Assembly: GCA_010356995.1 (NCBI GenBank)
Contig: ML996693.1
Coordinates: forward strand, 310,001 to 374,000
Direction: 5' to 3'
DNA length: 64,000 bases
From: Trichodelitschia bisporula
Lineage: Eukaryota; Ascomycota; Dothideomycetes; Phaeotrichales; Phaeotrichaceae
Shown here: in pieces, positions 21,636-33,012 of the stretch
How positions within the stretch are numbered: position 1 is the stretch's first letter
Layout of the letters: every line of letters begins with the position of its first letter
Program-made: the position numbers and the translations under genes
Notes under the pieces: model-generated
The model's input: the letters and a program-made list of their open reading frames with translations, nothing else
Told to the model about the DNA's origin: nothing
Database searches by the model: none

Positions 21636-23387
21636 CTAACGTCGCAGCTCTTCAGGATCACAAGTCGTTACAGCCGCTCCATTCACCGCATCGCTCGGAG
21701 CCTTCGCAAGCAACTCTACGAGTGGACGGTTGTCGGAGCCAAACACACTGTCGGCATCCCCAGTGGGCAGCTCGACAGTCGTGATTACGGAATTTCCCAC
21801 CGTCGCAACAACGGCTGTATCCTCATTTGAGTCTGTCGATTTCCAGCCACCGGGCATCCCTCCGCTACGTTCCATCCCAGCGCTCTCGGGTCCATCCACC
21901 TGACGAACTTCGGAAAAGGTGAGGTCGTGTTGTGGAGCTCGTTGGATATTTTCCACATCCTCTGGCGAGGTACCCGATACAGGTGCGACAGCCCCCGGGG
22001 GCGCACTGATACTCTCAACGCTGGGAGTGCCCGGTGGGTGTAGGAAACCCGTGCGATGCGCGCCGCTCTTGCTCCTCGGGCTCGCACTCCCGAATATCGC
22101 ACTTGCTGGTACCTCGACCAGCTCATTGGTGGGGGAGGCAATGAGACGCGTTTGAAAGTCGACGTCGGAGGCTACGACAATGCGATTGTGGGTGCTTGTG
22201 TTGCCCACTTTAGTGATGTCTGTTTGCAACGGCCGTGCTCCGCGCGATATGGATGGTACGGCCCAGCGGTTGACGGTGTATACTTCTACGGGAGGTGGTC
22301 CGTCCGCAGTCTCACAAGGGTTGAAAATCAGGGGGGAGGATGAGGCCTGTTGGTGGTGTGCTGACAGTGTTCGTGCAGGGTCAAAATCGATGGGCCCAAA
22401 GGCGTCGTCTGAGGGGAGGGTGATTAAGGGAGGACAGATTGAGGACCGACGACGATCTTTGAGACTTTCGCTACCGAAGCCATCTGAAGTGTAGCCGCCC
22501 TGGACAATGGCATCGCCGTCGACATGTTGCCCAATGGGGCCATCATGAACCTTGCGTCCGAGAAGATCGGGCGTGGGAGAAAGGCGCTCGTTTGGCTTCT
22601 TTTCACTATCTTCGCTCGACTCCTTTTGTTCATGTAACGGCTGCGTCGACAGCGCGTACCCACTGCGGCTGGTCGTGACGTTCTCAGGCAGGTGGCAGAC
22701 CGAATGACGGCGCGAGCCAGCGCTGGCGTCCAGTGAAACGCGTCGAATTTTGTCCGTTCCAGGAGCGGTCACCTCTCTGACGAAAGGCGGCCGCCGCTGA
22801 CCTTTGTCTACCGAACTTCTGGTCATCGAATGGTAACCTGAAGCATCATCCAGAATGGGCACGTAGCGCGTTTCGGAGGGCGTCGTCGCCGGGGAAAAGC
22901 CGATACGACCGAGCACAAGGTTCCGGTCGGCGACATCCTCGCTGAAGCGCTTGCGGCTAGGATCCGTCATGAGCCGGTCGTCTCCGCCCAGCGTTAGGTG
23001 CTCCAATTCGGCCGATAAGTCGGCGCCCGTTGATTTGAGATGTAGCAAGGGCTCAAAGTCACCAATGAAGGGTTTGGAACCTGGAGATACCGGGCGTTGA
23101 AAGCTCACCAAAGCGCTGTGCTGGGGTCGCTCAGTGCTCGCGAGCGAGCTGCTGCGCTGCGGGGAAATGCTCGCCGCTCCTGGACTGGCATTGTCGGGGC
23201 TGGAGCTTTCATGGGCCGTCCGATCATCCTGGCGTTCCGGGCTGAAGTCGTCGGCCGAGTAGGCTGCTGCGGCAGAGGTGAGATCCTGGGATTTGTGCTG
23301 TCGGATGCTCAGCTTTAGCTTCGGCTTTGATGAGGATTGCTTCGAGCTGTTCCTCCGAAAGAGGCTCTTGATTCGGCGCTCCATCAT
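21636..23387 (-). CDS. Large disordered hypothetical protein, 583 aa
   Basis: A single exon starts MMERRIKSLFRRNSSKQSSS, with a basic N-terminus. The rest is rich in Ser, Pro, Thr and charged residues with few hydrophobic clusters, so it is probably intrinsically disordered and heavily phosphorylated (many RRxS and SP sites, for example KRFSEDV, RRVSLD, RRHSV, RRRSS). No domain is recognised. The repeated basophilic-kinase-like RRxS sites suggest a signalling or polarity substrate, but that is inference. Length and unbroken frame make coding status likely. Confidence 0.7.
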   Translation of the reverse strand: MMERRIKSLFRRNSSKQSSSKPKLKLSIRQHKSQDLTSAAAAYSADDFSPERQDDRTAHESSSPDNASPGAASISPQRSSSLASTERPQHSALVSFQRPVSPGSKPFIGDFEPLLHLKSTGADLSAELEHLTLGGDDRLMTDPSRKRFSEDVADRNLVLGRIGFSPATTPSETRYVPILDDASGYHSMTRSSVDKGQRRPPFVREVTAPGTDKIRRVSLDASAGSRRHSVCHLPENVTTSRSGYALSTQPLHEQKESSEDSEKKPNERLSPTPDLLGRKVHDGPIGQHVDGDAIVQGGYTSDGFGSESLKDRRRSSICPPLITLPSDDAFGPIDFDPARTLSAHHQQASSSPLIFNPCETADGPPPVEVYTVNRWAVPSISRGARPLQTDITKVGNTSTHNRIVVASDVDFQTRLIASPTNELVEVPASAIFGSASPRSKSGAHRTGFLHPPGTPSVESISAPPGAVAPVSGTSPEDVENIQRAPQHDLTFSEVRQVDGPESAGMERSGGMPGGWKSTDSNEDTAVVATVGNSVITTVELPTGDADSVFGSDNRPLVELLAKAPSDAVNGAAVTTCDPEELRR

Positions 23388-24260
23388 AACGAAGGTTGAA
23401 CGACGAGTAGGTGATATGAATGACGGAGAAACTGAACCCTAACAGAGCGGACGTTGCGGAGTGTCAGGTCAGTTAGCAGTAGGTGTGGAAGCATGCGCGA
23501 TAGAGATGGCGATGGGCAGATTGAGAGCTACCGTTCCTTCCTCTTGGTTCCCCTTCCGCAGCTTCCCTTCTGCAAAAGGGGACGGGCATTGTCGGGGTGG
23601 GTGTCAACAGACATGGCTGGCGCGCTAGTTGCGGGTCTCCCACGAGTTGAAGCTGTAGGTACCACAGTAAGCTGATCCGTGACAGCTGCAACTCTCTACA
23701 CTCTGCCTTTCTGTATGATGTGGTAGGGGTTGTGGGGATTATGTGGGGAAGGGGGGAGGGCAGGCAGTTGGCCAGACCTCAAAACGTGTCGTCGACCCAA
23801 CATCATCGCTTAGGCGCGGAGATCCCACTGGACGATCACATGACCATGATGGACATCATCCACAACATGAGGGCGGGGCTTCATGCTTCGGAAGATCATT
23901 CTGTCTTTTAAAGCATCCACCTTGTTTGTTTATTTTCGTAGCATTATGCTATGAAGTTTATATGTGGTGGGTACGTCCCCACGATCACTTCATTCTGATC
24001 AGCCTAGCGCTCCATCAGGCTGGAGCCGGCCTCGAGCCATCACTACTTCCATGATGGTTCATGACGAAAGGAATCATTACCCATTTTCCTGTTACGTCTT
24101 TGAGCCGTTGGCCAGAAATACTTCTTTTTATCTATAATGAGTTCATGAATTTCCCTTCCCGATTCTAATTCGATTCCACCTCACTATTACCTGTTGCGGA
24201 TATTCACGCGAGACTATCCATTTCGACTGACCCCGTATCTCAAATTCAAGACGGAGCACC
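23388..24260. other. Intergenic, divergent promoter region
   Basis: It lies between the disordered protein (minus) and the allergen-family gene (plus). The stretch before 24261 is pyrimidine-rich with TCTATAATG-like AT-rich sequence near 24131. No gene is seen. Confidence 0.5.
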
Positions 24261-25097
24261 ATGGACAAAGCGAAGCACGCTGTAAATGATTTCCTGTTCG
24301 TTGCTCACCCCCAATCTGCTGTTCATCCCTAGCCCTACCTCCCAGCAACCCCGATCCTGATCCAGCAGCTTACCCTCTCCAGGAACAAAGCCGGGCACAA
24401 CTCGACCACAGTGTCAGAGAGCATCGCCCCAGCCAAAACTCAGGAGACCATCCAGCCTACCACCGAGGAGCATACCCAAACGGCGCTGGACCGCGAAGTT
24501 CACCGGCATCATACGCACACGACCGTCCAGCCGCTTACGGCCCAGGAGACTCTCCCGGCCACCCATGAGCACGTTGTAAAGCCCTATTCCAAACGTGAGA
24601 TTGAACATCCGGCTCCTCCCGCAACCGCGACGCCGCCGCCGACATTCACGGATCAGACGCAGCATAATCCGACCATTGCGACGGAGCACGTCGTCGAGCC
24701 GACGGCAACGTCAACGCACACCCATCATCATGTGAAGGAGACGGTACAGCCTGTCATTCGTAAGACTACAATTCAGCCCCAGGTTTTACATGTCACGGCA
24801 CCGGTGCGCGAGGTTCACCGCCATGGAACGCAGCAGCATAGCACGACGACAATGCCGCCTGTGAGCGTGGAGCAGTTCAAGGCGGCGGGAGGGAGCCTGC
24901 AAGGGAGGGAGGAGCGAGTGGATGGGTTTGAAGGGGTGCCAAAGGGGATGCAGCAGAAGGAGTTCGGTAATACCGAGGGGATGGGCATGAACAAGATGGA
25001 TTCTGCGAAGAGGGACAGTATGGTCGAGGGGATCACCGTAGGCAGGGTCGAGGGGCATGATAGCGGGGAGCTGAGAAGCTGGGACGAAGCGGCGTAG
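24261..25097 (+). CDS. Fungal allergen-family histidine-rich protein, 249 aa
   Basis: Exons 24261-24295 and 24383-25097 join over an 87-nt intron to give MDKAKHAVNDFLNKAGHNST at the N-terminus. This is the usual opening of a widespread fungal family often annotated as 'allergen'. Repeated motifs follow, built on TxQPxT and E(V/T)H: ALDREVHRHHTHTTVQPLTA, THEHVVKPYSKREIEH, HTHHHVKETVQPVIRKTTIQ and VREVHRHGTQQHSTTTMPPV. The end is FKAAGGSLQGREERVDGFEG, again typical. The protein is soluble, His-rich and without a signal peptide. Members are abundant under stress or conidiation in other fungi; biochemical function is unknown. The short first exon would be missed by simple frame-based prediction. 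Confidence 0.85.
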
Positions 25098-27733
25098 GCA
25101 ATCCCTCGTTAAGGTTGCCTGTAGTTCCGCGTTGGCCATCGCGCTGGACCTGCGTCCTGTGTACCGAAGGTGGCGAGATGCGGTCATATGTTTTGCCTAC
25201 GCTTTTGCCTCGACGATCTAGGGCTCCGGCTGAGTGCCATCGTACCATCGTGCTTAAATGCTACCTACATGTCTGCAAGATTTTAGACTAGCAAGGAAAT
25301 ATACGCGAGCAATGACCTTGCTCGTCAGCGTGAATATCCCCAGCAAGATGATAACCTACATGAATCATGGCCCGAATATCACTTCTTATCGGGCCGCGGT
25401 CTACCGAGACGGCCGAAGACTCCAAACATGCATTCGCACCGTACAGGAATCGGATGACAATGTTTTCCGAATGTGGAAATCAAGGGCACCGCATGTACGG
25501 TACGGGGCCACTGCCGACATCCGGAGAGGCATGTGATGTTCGCCTAAGGTCCTCGTTTGGACTCAGAACATGCATCTCGCACCGGCCTCTCAAATAAGAC
25601 ACCCAATCCGATCACTTCTGAACGAACGATGGAAGCCCTCCCATATTAGGGCCCAGTAGTATGGACGGCCCAGCCGGCTTATCAGTCCTTGCCCAAGGTT
25701 AAAGCGGCAAAGCGTTCCGGAAGCCTCGTGGAGTATACCGTACCCACTACCGTACGCCATGAGATCGATCTCCGGACCACGTCTGGACCATGGTGTCTCA
25801 AAGGCGATCATTCGAGGGCGAAATGCGGAGACGCCCGCGCTCGACAAGCGCCACGCCATCTCACGACCCAAGAAGTTCTTGACCATCTCAGACTCAGCTT
25901 GACCCGAACCGAAGCCGGTCACATGCTAGATTACCCGATGTTGAACAGGCTAGCTCCCGACCTCTCACCTACCCCACACACTCACCCCGCCTCCATTCAG
26001 GCCGACGATCTGCCGTGATTGAGTTTATATCGACCGGCCCTGATCGCCCTCGCTTTCTACACAATCACCGAAAGTCGCCATATTATCAGCAGCCATCGGT
26101 TAGGATTTAATATAAATATCGTTGCGGAAATCCCGAGCGGTTCAGGGCGACTTGCCGCCAGCCGAACGCCCAACAGGACCGTTTCGTTTAAGGGTCGCTG
26201 CTGGCGATCTCTCCAGGGCTTAATAACCAGAGTGAACGAGGCAACTTCCGGTGGAAGTCGTGCACGCGATGGAACATATACTCGGAGGTGCCGATGATTC
26301 GGGAATACTATTTGGTAGATGCACTCTAGGTTGTTAGTTTTTGGCCATGCGCAGAATTTCCGTGGACGTCGGGAGAGTCGCCACCAACTTCAGCCTTGCA
26401 TCGTGAAAATCCACGGCTGGATCGCCGTATGGAAAAACCCCGGAAGCCGCCCACCCCACATGCTCTCAACCACGCATTTTCAGGTCAAGGAATCTCCTCG
26501 GATACCAGAACATCATGGCCGTAGACAAACTCTCGGAAATGCCGCCAAGACCCCTCCCTCAAACACTCTCCCGATCGTCATGCCGGCCGGTTTCACCATC
26601 GGAGGGCTCATTGCATCACCCCGCCGCGGTCCAAAGTTGCGCTCAAGAGTCGCCTCTCGCCCAGTTTACCCAAAACAAGTTTGCCCCAAATGTGTTTCTC
26701 CAGTGGTTAACCCCCGTCTCGGAAAAACGCAGATAAACAGCCTGTCCCGGGATGCGCCTCGTTGACCGGAGCAATGTGGTTGGTCCGTTTCCGAACTTCA
26801 GCCTTCGCATCACCTACTCCCAGTGCTGCACCCAGTGTTGCGCTTTGAGCGGTTTGCGGGGGTGGCGTCGATATGCACGCCGCGTGGATATGCACGCCGC
26901 GTGGTCTTCTTTTCGGGTTCCATCGTCTTCTTTTGCCGCTGAAATTTGTTCAGTCGACTGTTCGTTGTCGTTCGTTCCACGTTTGCTTGCGCCATCAGGC
27001 TGGCCTCACCTGCACAACCAGCCGAGCCCCAACCCACTAGACTAGAACTGGTCCATACCTTGAGTGGTGATGCTTGCAGCACTCTTTTTGTGACCTAATC
27101 CACGGAATGACCTCAATGACAAGCCCGCTAACCCGAAGTCGCATTTCATCCACCTCAACCCCATCATCCGCCAAATTACCCCTGCCCAGAAGACGAGAGA
27201 CGGTGGAGATACTCCGCAAGGTCACAGCAAGCTTTTTAATCAAGCTGCCCCGAAGCACGGGGGCCTTCGCCAATTTGGGCCTCTCCACAAAGGCCTAGCC
27301 CGCAAATCCCTCTCCTGGTCGAAGATTGAGCGATCAAGTCAGAAGGATAGCAAACCCTGGGGCGGTACTGACTACCGTGATATAGTATATTCCCACACTA
27401 GCTATGCTTCTTGCTTCCGCGCCGGGGCCATCCCGACTTGCCACTCGCGTGAGGCGAAATATGTTCGCCGTGAAGAGCATACAGCTTGGGGCAAGCCGAA
27501 AAAAGTGTCGAGCCCCAAATATGATGCTTTCCGCAGTCCGAGTGTCGCGCGCGTGAGAGACCCTTCCACCATCCATCTCTCATCTTTGCGACCGTCCCTT
27601 TCACTCATTTGGGCTACTTCCTGGTCGCCGCTCTCATTTCTCCTCACGGCAATCAGCCTTCCTCTGCTGAGCGGAGACAGAGGAAAGCAAGTAACCAAAG
27701 CATTGCGCGTCATCACCCGCGTGCCAGCACAGG
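25098..27733. other. Largest gene-free stretch (2.6 kb)
   Basis: Both strands have only short frames (up to about 148 codons) with no motif or splice continuity. A 17-bp perfect tandem duplication lies at 26870-26903. I see no LTR, terminal inverted repeat or transposase motif. It could be a decayed insertion, a long promoter, or hold a non-coding RNA. Confidence 0.5.
26870..26903. repeat. 17-bp perfect tandem duplication
   Basis: The unit GATATGCACGCCGCGTG occurs twice head to tail in the gene-free stretch. Confidence 0.9.
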
Positions 27734-29670
27734 ATGAAGCTCACAAAGCTCGTCTTCCTGCCCTTGGTGGCTTCCGCCGCCGTGATAAAACCACGTGACG
27801 GCCCCGGAGAACATTCACGTATGTCCGGCAATGTTGTGCTGAAGGTGCTGTCCCGTATCCGGAGTCTAACGGTCCTAGATGGCGGTTCGCCGAAGCCTGC
27901 ATCTCCGGTAGTTGCCGCTCCCGCCCCGGCTGCCGTTCCATCGCCTTCTGCAACCAGCTCCCCGGGGATGTGGGACAGCCTGTCATCCTGGTGGAATGGC
28001 CCCAGCTCGGCAGCGGCATCCGTAGCAGCGAAACCGACAGCAGTGGCACCGAAGCCGACGACACCAGCGCCCGCAAAGCCGGCTGCAGCTCCGAAGTCAG
28101 ATGACTCGTCATCTTGGTGGGCCAGCATATTCGGCAGCGGTAGCAAACCACCACCGGCGCCGAAAGTGGAACCGACAGCCAAATCCAATGATTCGGGATC
28201 CTGGATCGACAGCATCGGCCAGTTCATGCTGACTGCAACCAACACCGTAGTTACGCTCACCGATTATGCCAAGACGATTGAGAAGGAGTTGCCCAACTGG
28301 ATTTATCAGGGCGTCAATAGTGCCAGCGCCATCCTCAATTGGCAGTCTGCACCAGTCCGCGCCGATTACCAAAAGCCAGAACTGGAACCGCAGGCAAAGA
28401 AGGTGACCCTGCGGTACGGCCCGTACACGTTACGTGGAACGAGTGTAAGGACGAGTCCAAATCCGGGAGTGGTAGCTGACCTGTGAAGGCAAACCGAACC
28501 GCAGATGCAATCAATGTGAAGATGGATCCAAACAGTGAGATCATAGTACGCACACTCAAGGGCTTCCCAAACAACGCAGCGCTGCTCTCCGGCAAGCTTG
28601 TGACTGTTTTCGAGGACGGATCACCAGCCGACTATGAACATGGCGTGTACATCCACCATATCTTGGTAGCCGACGTCGGCAAGACCACCTTCCCCTTCGC
28701 TTTGTGTCCCGATACGCAAGTTAAGAAGTACGTTGGCCCGTGGACAGCTAGCTTCGTCCTCGACGCCGTGGGAGCCGGTTTCATCCAGGTCGGTAATGAT
28801 GCCGTCAACGGTGCCAACATTTACGCCGCTCGGGGCAAGGACAGCAGCATCAAGAGCGCTTTTATGACAGGCTTCAATGACATGTTCCTGATGGAGGCCG
28901 AAATCGTCAACTACAGGCCAGACAACCAGACTGTGTATATCAATGCCGAGCTCGAGTACCTTCCAGAGAAGCCGGAAGGCTACCTTGATGCGTCAACAGT
29001 CATCTTCAGCGCAACCGGCTGCAACAATCCGGGCTACAAGCCGCCGAATCAGAACCCGCAGTATAACCACACGAGCGAGGATTTCGTCATGAAGCAGGAC
29101 GGCACTATTGTCAATATGCGTTAGTGTGCTTCGCCAAAGATAAAAGAAAACATGCTGACCAGCCTAGGCGGCCATCTCCACGACGGCGGCGAAGCTATTC
29201 AAATGCTCCTCAACGACAAGCTGGTTTGCGACTCGCGGCCCACGTACACCAAGCAGGCAGTCCCAGGCGCCCCAGCCGGCGCTCCTGTCGCGGAGACTAT
29301 TACCGAGATGTCATGGTGCCTTGAACCGGTTAAGTTCAAGAAGGGAGACAAGGTGAAACTCCTTACGATCTACGACACATTGAAGCATCCTCTGTAAGTT
29401 TCCCCGGCAAGCATGGTAGTGACACAGCTGACAGCTTCAAGACGCGAAAGCATGGGCGGCGGCGGCGGCCACAGCCACGGCGGTGGTGGCGGCGCAGACG
29501 GCGGACACGGCGGTGGTGGCATGGCAGCTATGGAGGAAATGGGTATCTTCACCGTCAACATTGCCACGGCCGGCCAACCCGTGAACAAGAAGCAGAACAA
29601 GCTTTTAGATTGGGCCGACCCTGCCGCGGCAATGGCACCGGTTGGGATGGGAGTTTCGTTACCTGTTTAA
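27734..29670 (+). CDS. Secreted SURNod19-domain protein with Trp-repeat extension, 578 aa
   Basis: Five exons, 27734-27818, 27879-28444, 28489-29119, 29168-29393 and 29442-29670, have introns of 44-60 nt. The N-terminus MKLTKLVFLPLVASAAVIK is a clear signal peptide. Residues about 30-150 are Pro/Ala/Lys-rich and carry three short Trp-containing segments (GMWDSLSSWWNG, SSSWWASIFGSG, SGSWIDSIGQF). The conserved core begins with VTLRYGPYTLRG and includes MDPNSEIIVRTLKG, GVYIHHILV, MEAEIVNYRPDNQTVYINAE, an NxTS site and MRGHLHDGGEA. This matches the fungal members of the stress-up-regulated Nod19 family (PF07712). A Gly/His-rich loop (GGHSHGGGGG) precedes a C-terminal EEMGIFTVNIA. The conserved HH and GHLHDGG could bind a metal. 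Role unknown; extracellular. Confidence 0.83.
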
Positions 29671-30760
29671 GGGAAGGGTTGCGTTTTGCTGTATTTTGTA
29701 CACTATCGGTCAAGGCGTGGAAGCCAAAGATAATTGACCCCATTTAGACCAAATGCCTCACTGCGGACGAGCCGCAGTTATATGCCGAGTAGCAAGCCGT
29801 GAAAGCGTTCGAGAAGCATGTGGAGAATCGATGAGAAAAGCTGAGGGACATTCTCGCCGGATGTGGGGGGCCAGACCTTATGAAAGAGCCAAAATACTCA
29901 AGAGCATTTCTACGGCAAGGTAAGTAAGTCTGTCAGAACTAAAGCGCGAGTCGGGTGAGACTGTACAACGGATAAGCACAGATTCACGAGACTATAGGGG
30001 CCGCACAAAACGACGCACGATTGACCGAAGGAGCTATGGCGGCTCAAGACCCCAAGCATCGGATGGCATGTCCCAGTCCAAACCGGGAGCATCGCACACA
30101 GGTGGAACGTTGTGGACACGCGACCTTGAAAGTGACAGATACTGAGATCACATCAAAGGGCCAGTGTACGCCATAAGGAGCCGGACATTGGTATTACGGA
30201 TGTAGTGTCTTCGTATGGATGAGTTGAAAGAGTTGGAAGAGTTGAAGGCTTTCGGGGTCAAAGAGTGGTGCAGAGTTGGAGTGGAGTGGATGCGAGTTCG
30301 AGTCAAGAGGTGGCATCAAGCCTCTGCAGATCGATCTGGGGATGGGATGCATCTTGACCAATCATGATGAAGCGTGCGGCCGGAAGCTTCGTCTCCGGAT
30401 AGCTGAAGGCTTGCACCTGCCCGTTTGCGAGCATTGCGAGGTTCGGGGCGGGAGGCGAGGAAGCGACGTCCCATGGTCCTTGGTCCAGCAGTCGTGGGCC
30501 CATCGTTCATCATGTCGTGTTCTCTTGTCTTTTCCCGAGGCCTTTTCCCTCTCAACCTCTCTTCCTATGATTCCGCACACTACACTTTCTCTGACCCGAC
30601 CTGACTGCGCCCACTGTGCTTCTTTTGACAATTGGACGTCATCATCCATACGTTAACTGCGGAGTACCCCCCAGCTGCTTTAACGGCCCAATACCTGCCG
30701 CTAACCTTACCGTAGCTGCTCCACCCCGCACCCCGCTCAAGAAGCTCTCCCGCGCGCTTC
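29671..30760. other. Intergenic, no gene seen
   Basis: It lies between the SURNod19 gene and the MFS gene, both on the plus strand. A GAGTTGAAA/GAGTTGGAA imperfect repeat occurs near 30219-30285. No supported frame is found, and the right part should hold the MFS promoter. Confidence 0.5.
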
Positions 30761-32822
30761 ATGGCAAATTCCGCGGCGTCTGCCGAGCCAACGGCCAACC
30801 ATGCGCCGGCCACTGCCTTGGGAGCAACGCTCAACACCAGCACGACCAGCAATTCGCAGCTTGCGAAACTTGAACTCGAAAAAGGCAGTTCCAGCAATCA
30901 GGGTGGACATGATCGCGGTGCCGAAGGGAGCGAGCTGCCCGAGAGTTTTGCTACCAAAGAAGCCGAGCCGGTGACGCAGGTGGTTCCCACTGAAGATGAA
31001 GAAGCCGAAGAAGATGATAGACACTTTGTCAAAGGCCCTGCTCGCATATTTTTGGCCTTCGCTCTGTGCGTGACAACCTTTTTGATAGGCTTGGACCAGA
31101 TGATTATCGCTACTGCCATACCCAAGATTACCACTCAATTCCACAGTCTCGACGATGTTGGCTGGTATGTTTCGGCGGACAGCATGCGACGAGATGCTAA
31201 CCTGGTAGGTATGGTTCTGCATATCTTCTCTGCACTACCGCCCTGCAGCCGTCATTTGGCAAGATATACACGTATTTCAACGTCAAATGGACATTCGTTG
31301 CTGCTCTTGTCGTCTTCGAAGGTAACCCAGCCTTGCCTGCATTTCTAGCCTGGCGTCTTGGATGCTAATTCTGCAGTCGGCTCGATCGTATGCGCCGTGG
31401 CCAAAGACTCGATTAGTCTGATCATCGGACGGGCCGTCGCTGGAGCAGGAAGTGCCGGCCTTTTCTCAGGAGGTATGACCATGATCGGCTATGCCATGCC
31501 CCTTCGCCATCGGGCGATCTACCTTGCCGCACTTTCGAGCATGTTCGGTGTTGCCTCGATTGTCGGTCCCATATTGGGCGGAGCATTCACCGATAGACTG
31601 ACTTGGAGATGGTCAGTCGTCTTTGGTCGAGTTGGCAATGGCTAATATTCGCAGGTGCTTCTGGGTATGACCACCTACGTGGTCCTTCGATCGGCTAACT
31701 GGTTAGATAAACCTCCCATTTGGTGCACTTGCCGTCTTTATTGTCATATTCACCTTCAAAAACCCCGAGCGCGACTTTACCCACGTCAGTATGAAGCAGA
31801 AAATCAAGGAAATGGACTTCGTCGGCGCCTTCTTCCTGATTTCCGCCATCATTTGCCTCCTCCTGGCGCTTCAGTGGGGCGGTATCACATATGCGTGGAA
31901 TGATTCCCGGGTCTGGGGTTGCATGTTGGGCTTTGGCTTGATCATCATCGTCTTCATCTTTACGCAGATACGCGCCAAAGATCAGGCAACAATTCCACTG
32001 CGAATCATGAAGAACCGAACCATAACGGCGGCCGCACTGACCCTCTCCTTTCTCTCCATGGGCATTTACACGTGAGTATGGTTCACTGGCTTTGGCTCCG
32101 ACTTACGGCTTCAGTCACGTATTCTATCTGCCCTTCTATTTTCAAGCTGTTAAAGGCACTACTGCTGAGCAGTCCGGAATCCGCTGCATCGCATATCTTA
32201 TCAGCAACACCATCGGCGCAATATTCATTGGCGGCATTGTTACAGTTGTTGGCTACTACTCTCCCTTCATTTGGGCTGGGACTGCTCGTTCGTCGCCTTC
32301 CCTTCCTCGTACCTCCAAGCTAACTATTCAGTGTTCACGGTTGGATCAGGACTCCTCTTCACTTTGAAAGTCGATTCCTCGCGCGGAGTCTGGATTGGTT
32401 ACCAGATCCTCGCGGGCTTCGGCTGCGGTGGCGCCGTGCAGTTGCCCTTCATCGCGACCCAAGTCGTCCTCTCGCCAAAAGATATGCCTACAGGCAATGC
32501 TATCGCGATCTTCTTCAATACTCTTGGTGGCGCGATTGCCATATCCATCGCCCAGAATATCTTCTCGAATACTCTAATTAAGGAGTTGAAGCACCTCGTT
32601 CCTAGTGTGAATCCGGCCACGATTCTGCTCGCAGGTGCAACGCACATTCGGGAAGTGGTCAAGCCTGAAGAACTACCCGGAACTTTGGAAGCATACGATC
32701 TGGCTGTTACCCGTGCGTTTGTGTTGCCCATTGCTGCTGGCGGCCTAGCATTCTTATCATCTTTGCTATTCGAGTGGAGAAGCGTCAAAGGAAAGAAGAT
32801 AATTCCAGCTGGTGGGGCTTGA
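30761..32822 (+). CDS. DHA2-type major facilitator drug/toxin exporter, 596 aa
   Basis: Seven exons, 30761-31164, 31209-31321, 31377-31611, 31655-31664, 31707-32071, 32115-32287 and 32332-32822, are separated by 42-55-nt introns. An acidic N-tail precedes the first membrane helix ([20 protein letters not shown]). Hallmarks of 14-helix DHA2 exporters follow: [23 protein letters not shown], the motif-C-like [19 protein letters not shown] then INLPFGA, and ALQWGG. Conserved late segments are [17 protein letters not shown] and [18 protein letters not shown]. It should sit in the plasma or vacuolar membrane and export small hydrophobic compounds by proton antiport. No biosynthetic genes lie beside it, so substrate is unknown. 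Exon 4 is only 10 nt. Confidence 0.88.
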
Positions 32823-33012
32823 CACTCCTTTGTTCAGCACATGGGCAGCACCTAGATCATGTACATGGATATGACATACGACCACGCTTTCATTAAATCG
32901 GTGCATCCGGTGAATCATGCCGCTAAAACAAATTCATTAACGGCTGACCGTCGAATCCTCCAACAGAAGCCCACGGCACCCGACTCCGCAACTCCCTTGA
33001 TTGAAGGTTCTT

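Noticed and set aside
25590-25922. 110-codon minus-strand frame in the gene-free stretch
   Set aside because: No motif, no neighbouring exon in phase, mixed composition.
30761-32822. MFS exporter as part of a secondary-metabolite cluster
   Set aside because: No polyketide synthase, peptide synthetase, terpene cyclase, P450 or pathway regulator lies nearby; neighbours are a secreted protein and housekeeping or stress genes.
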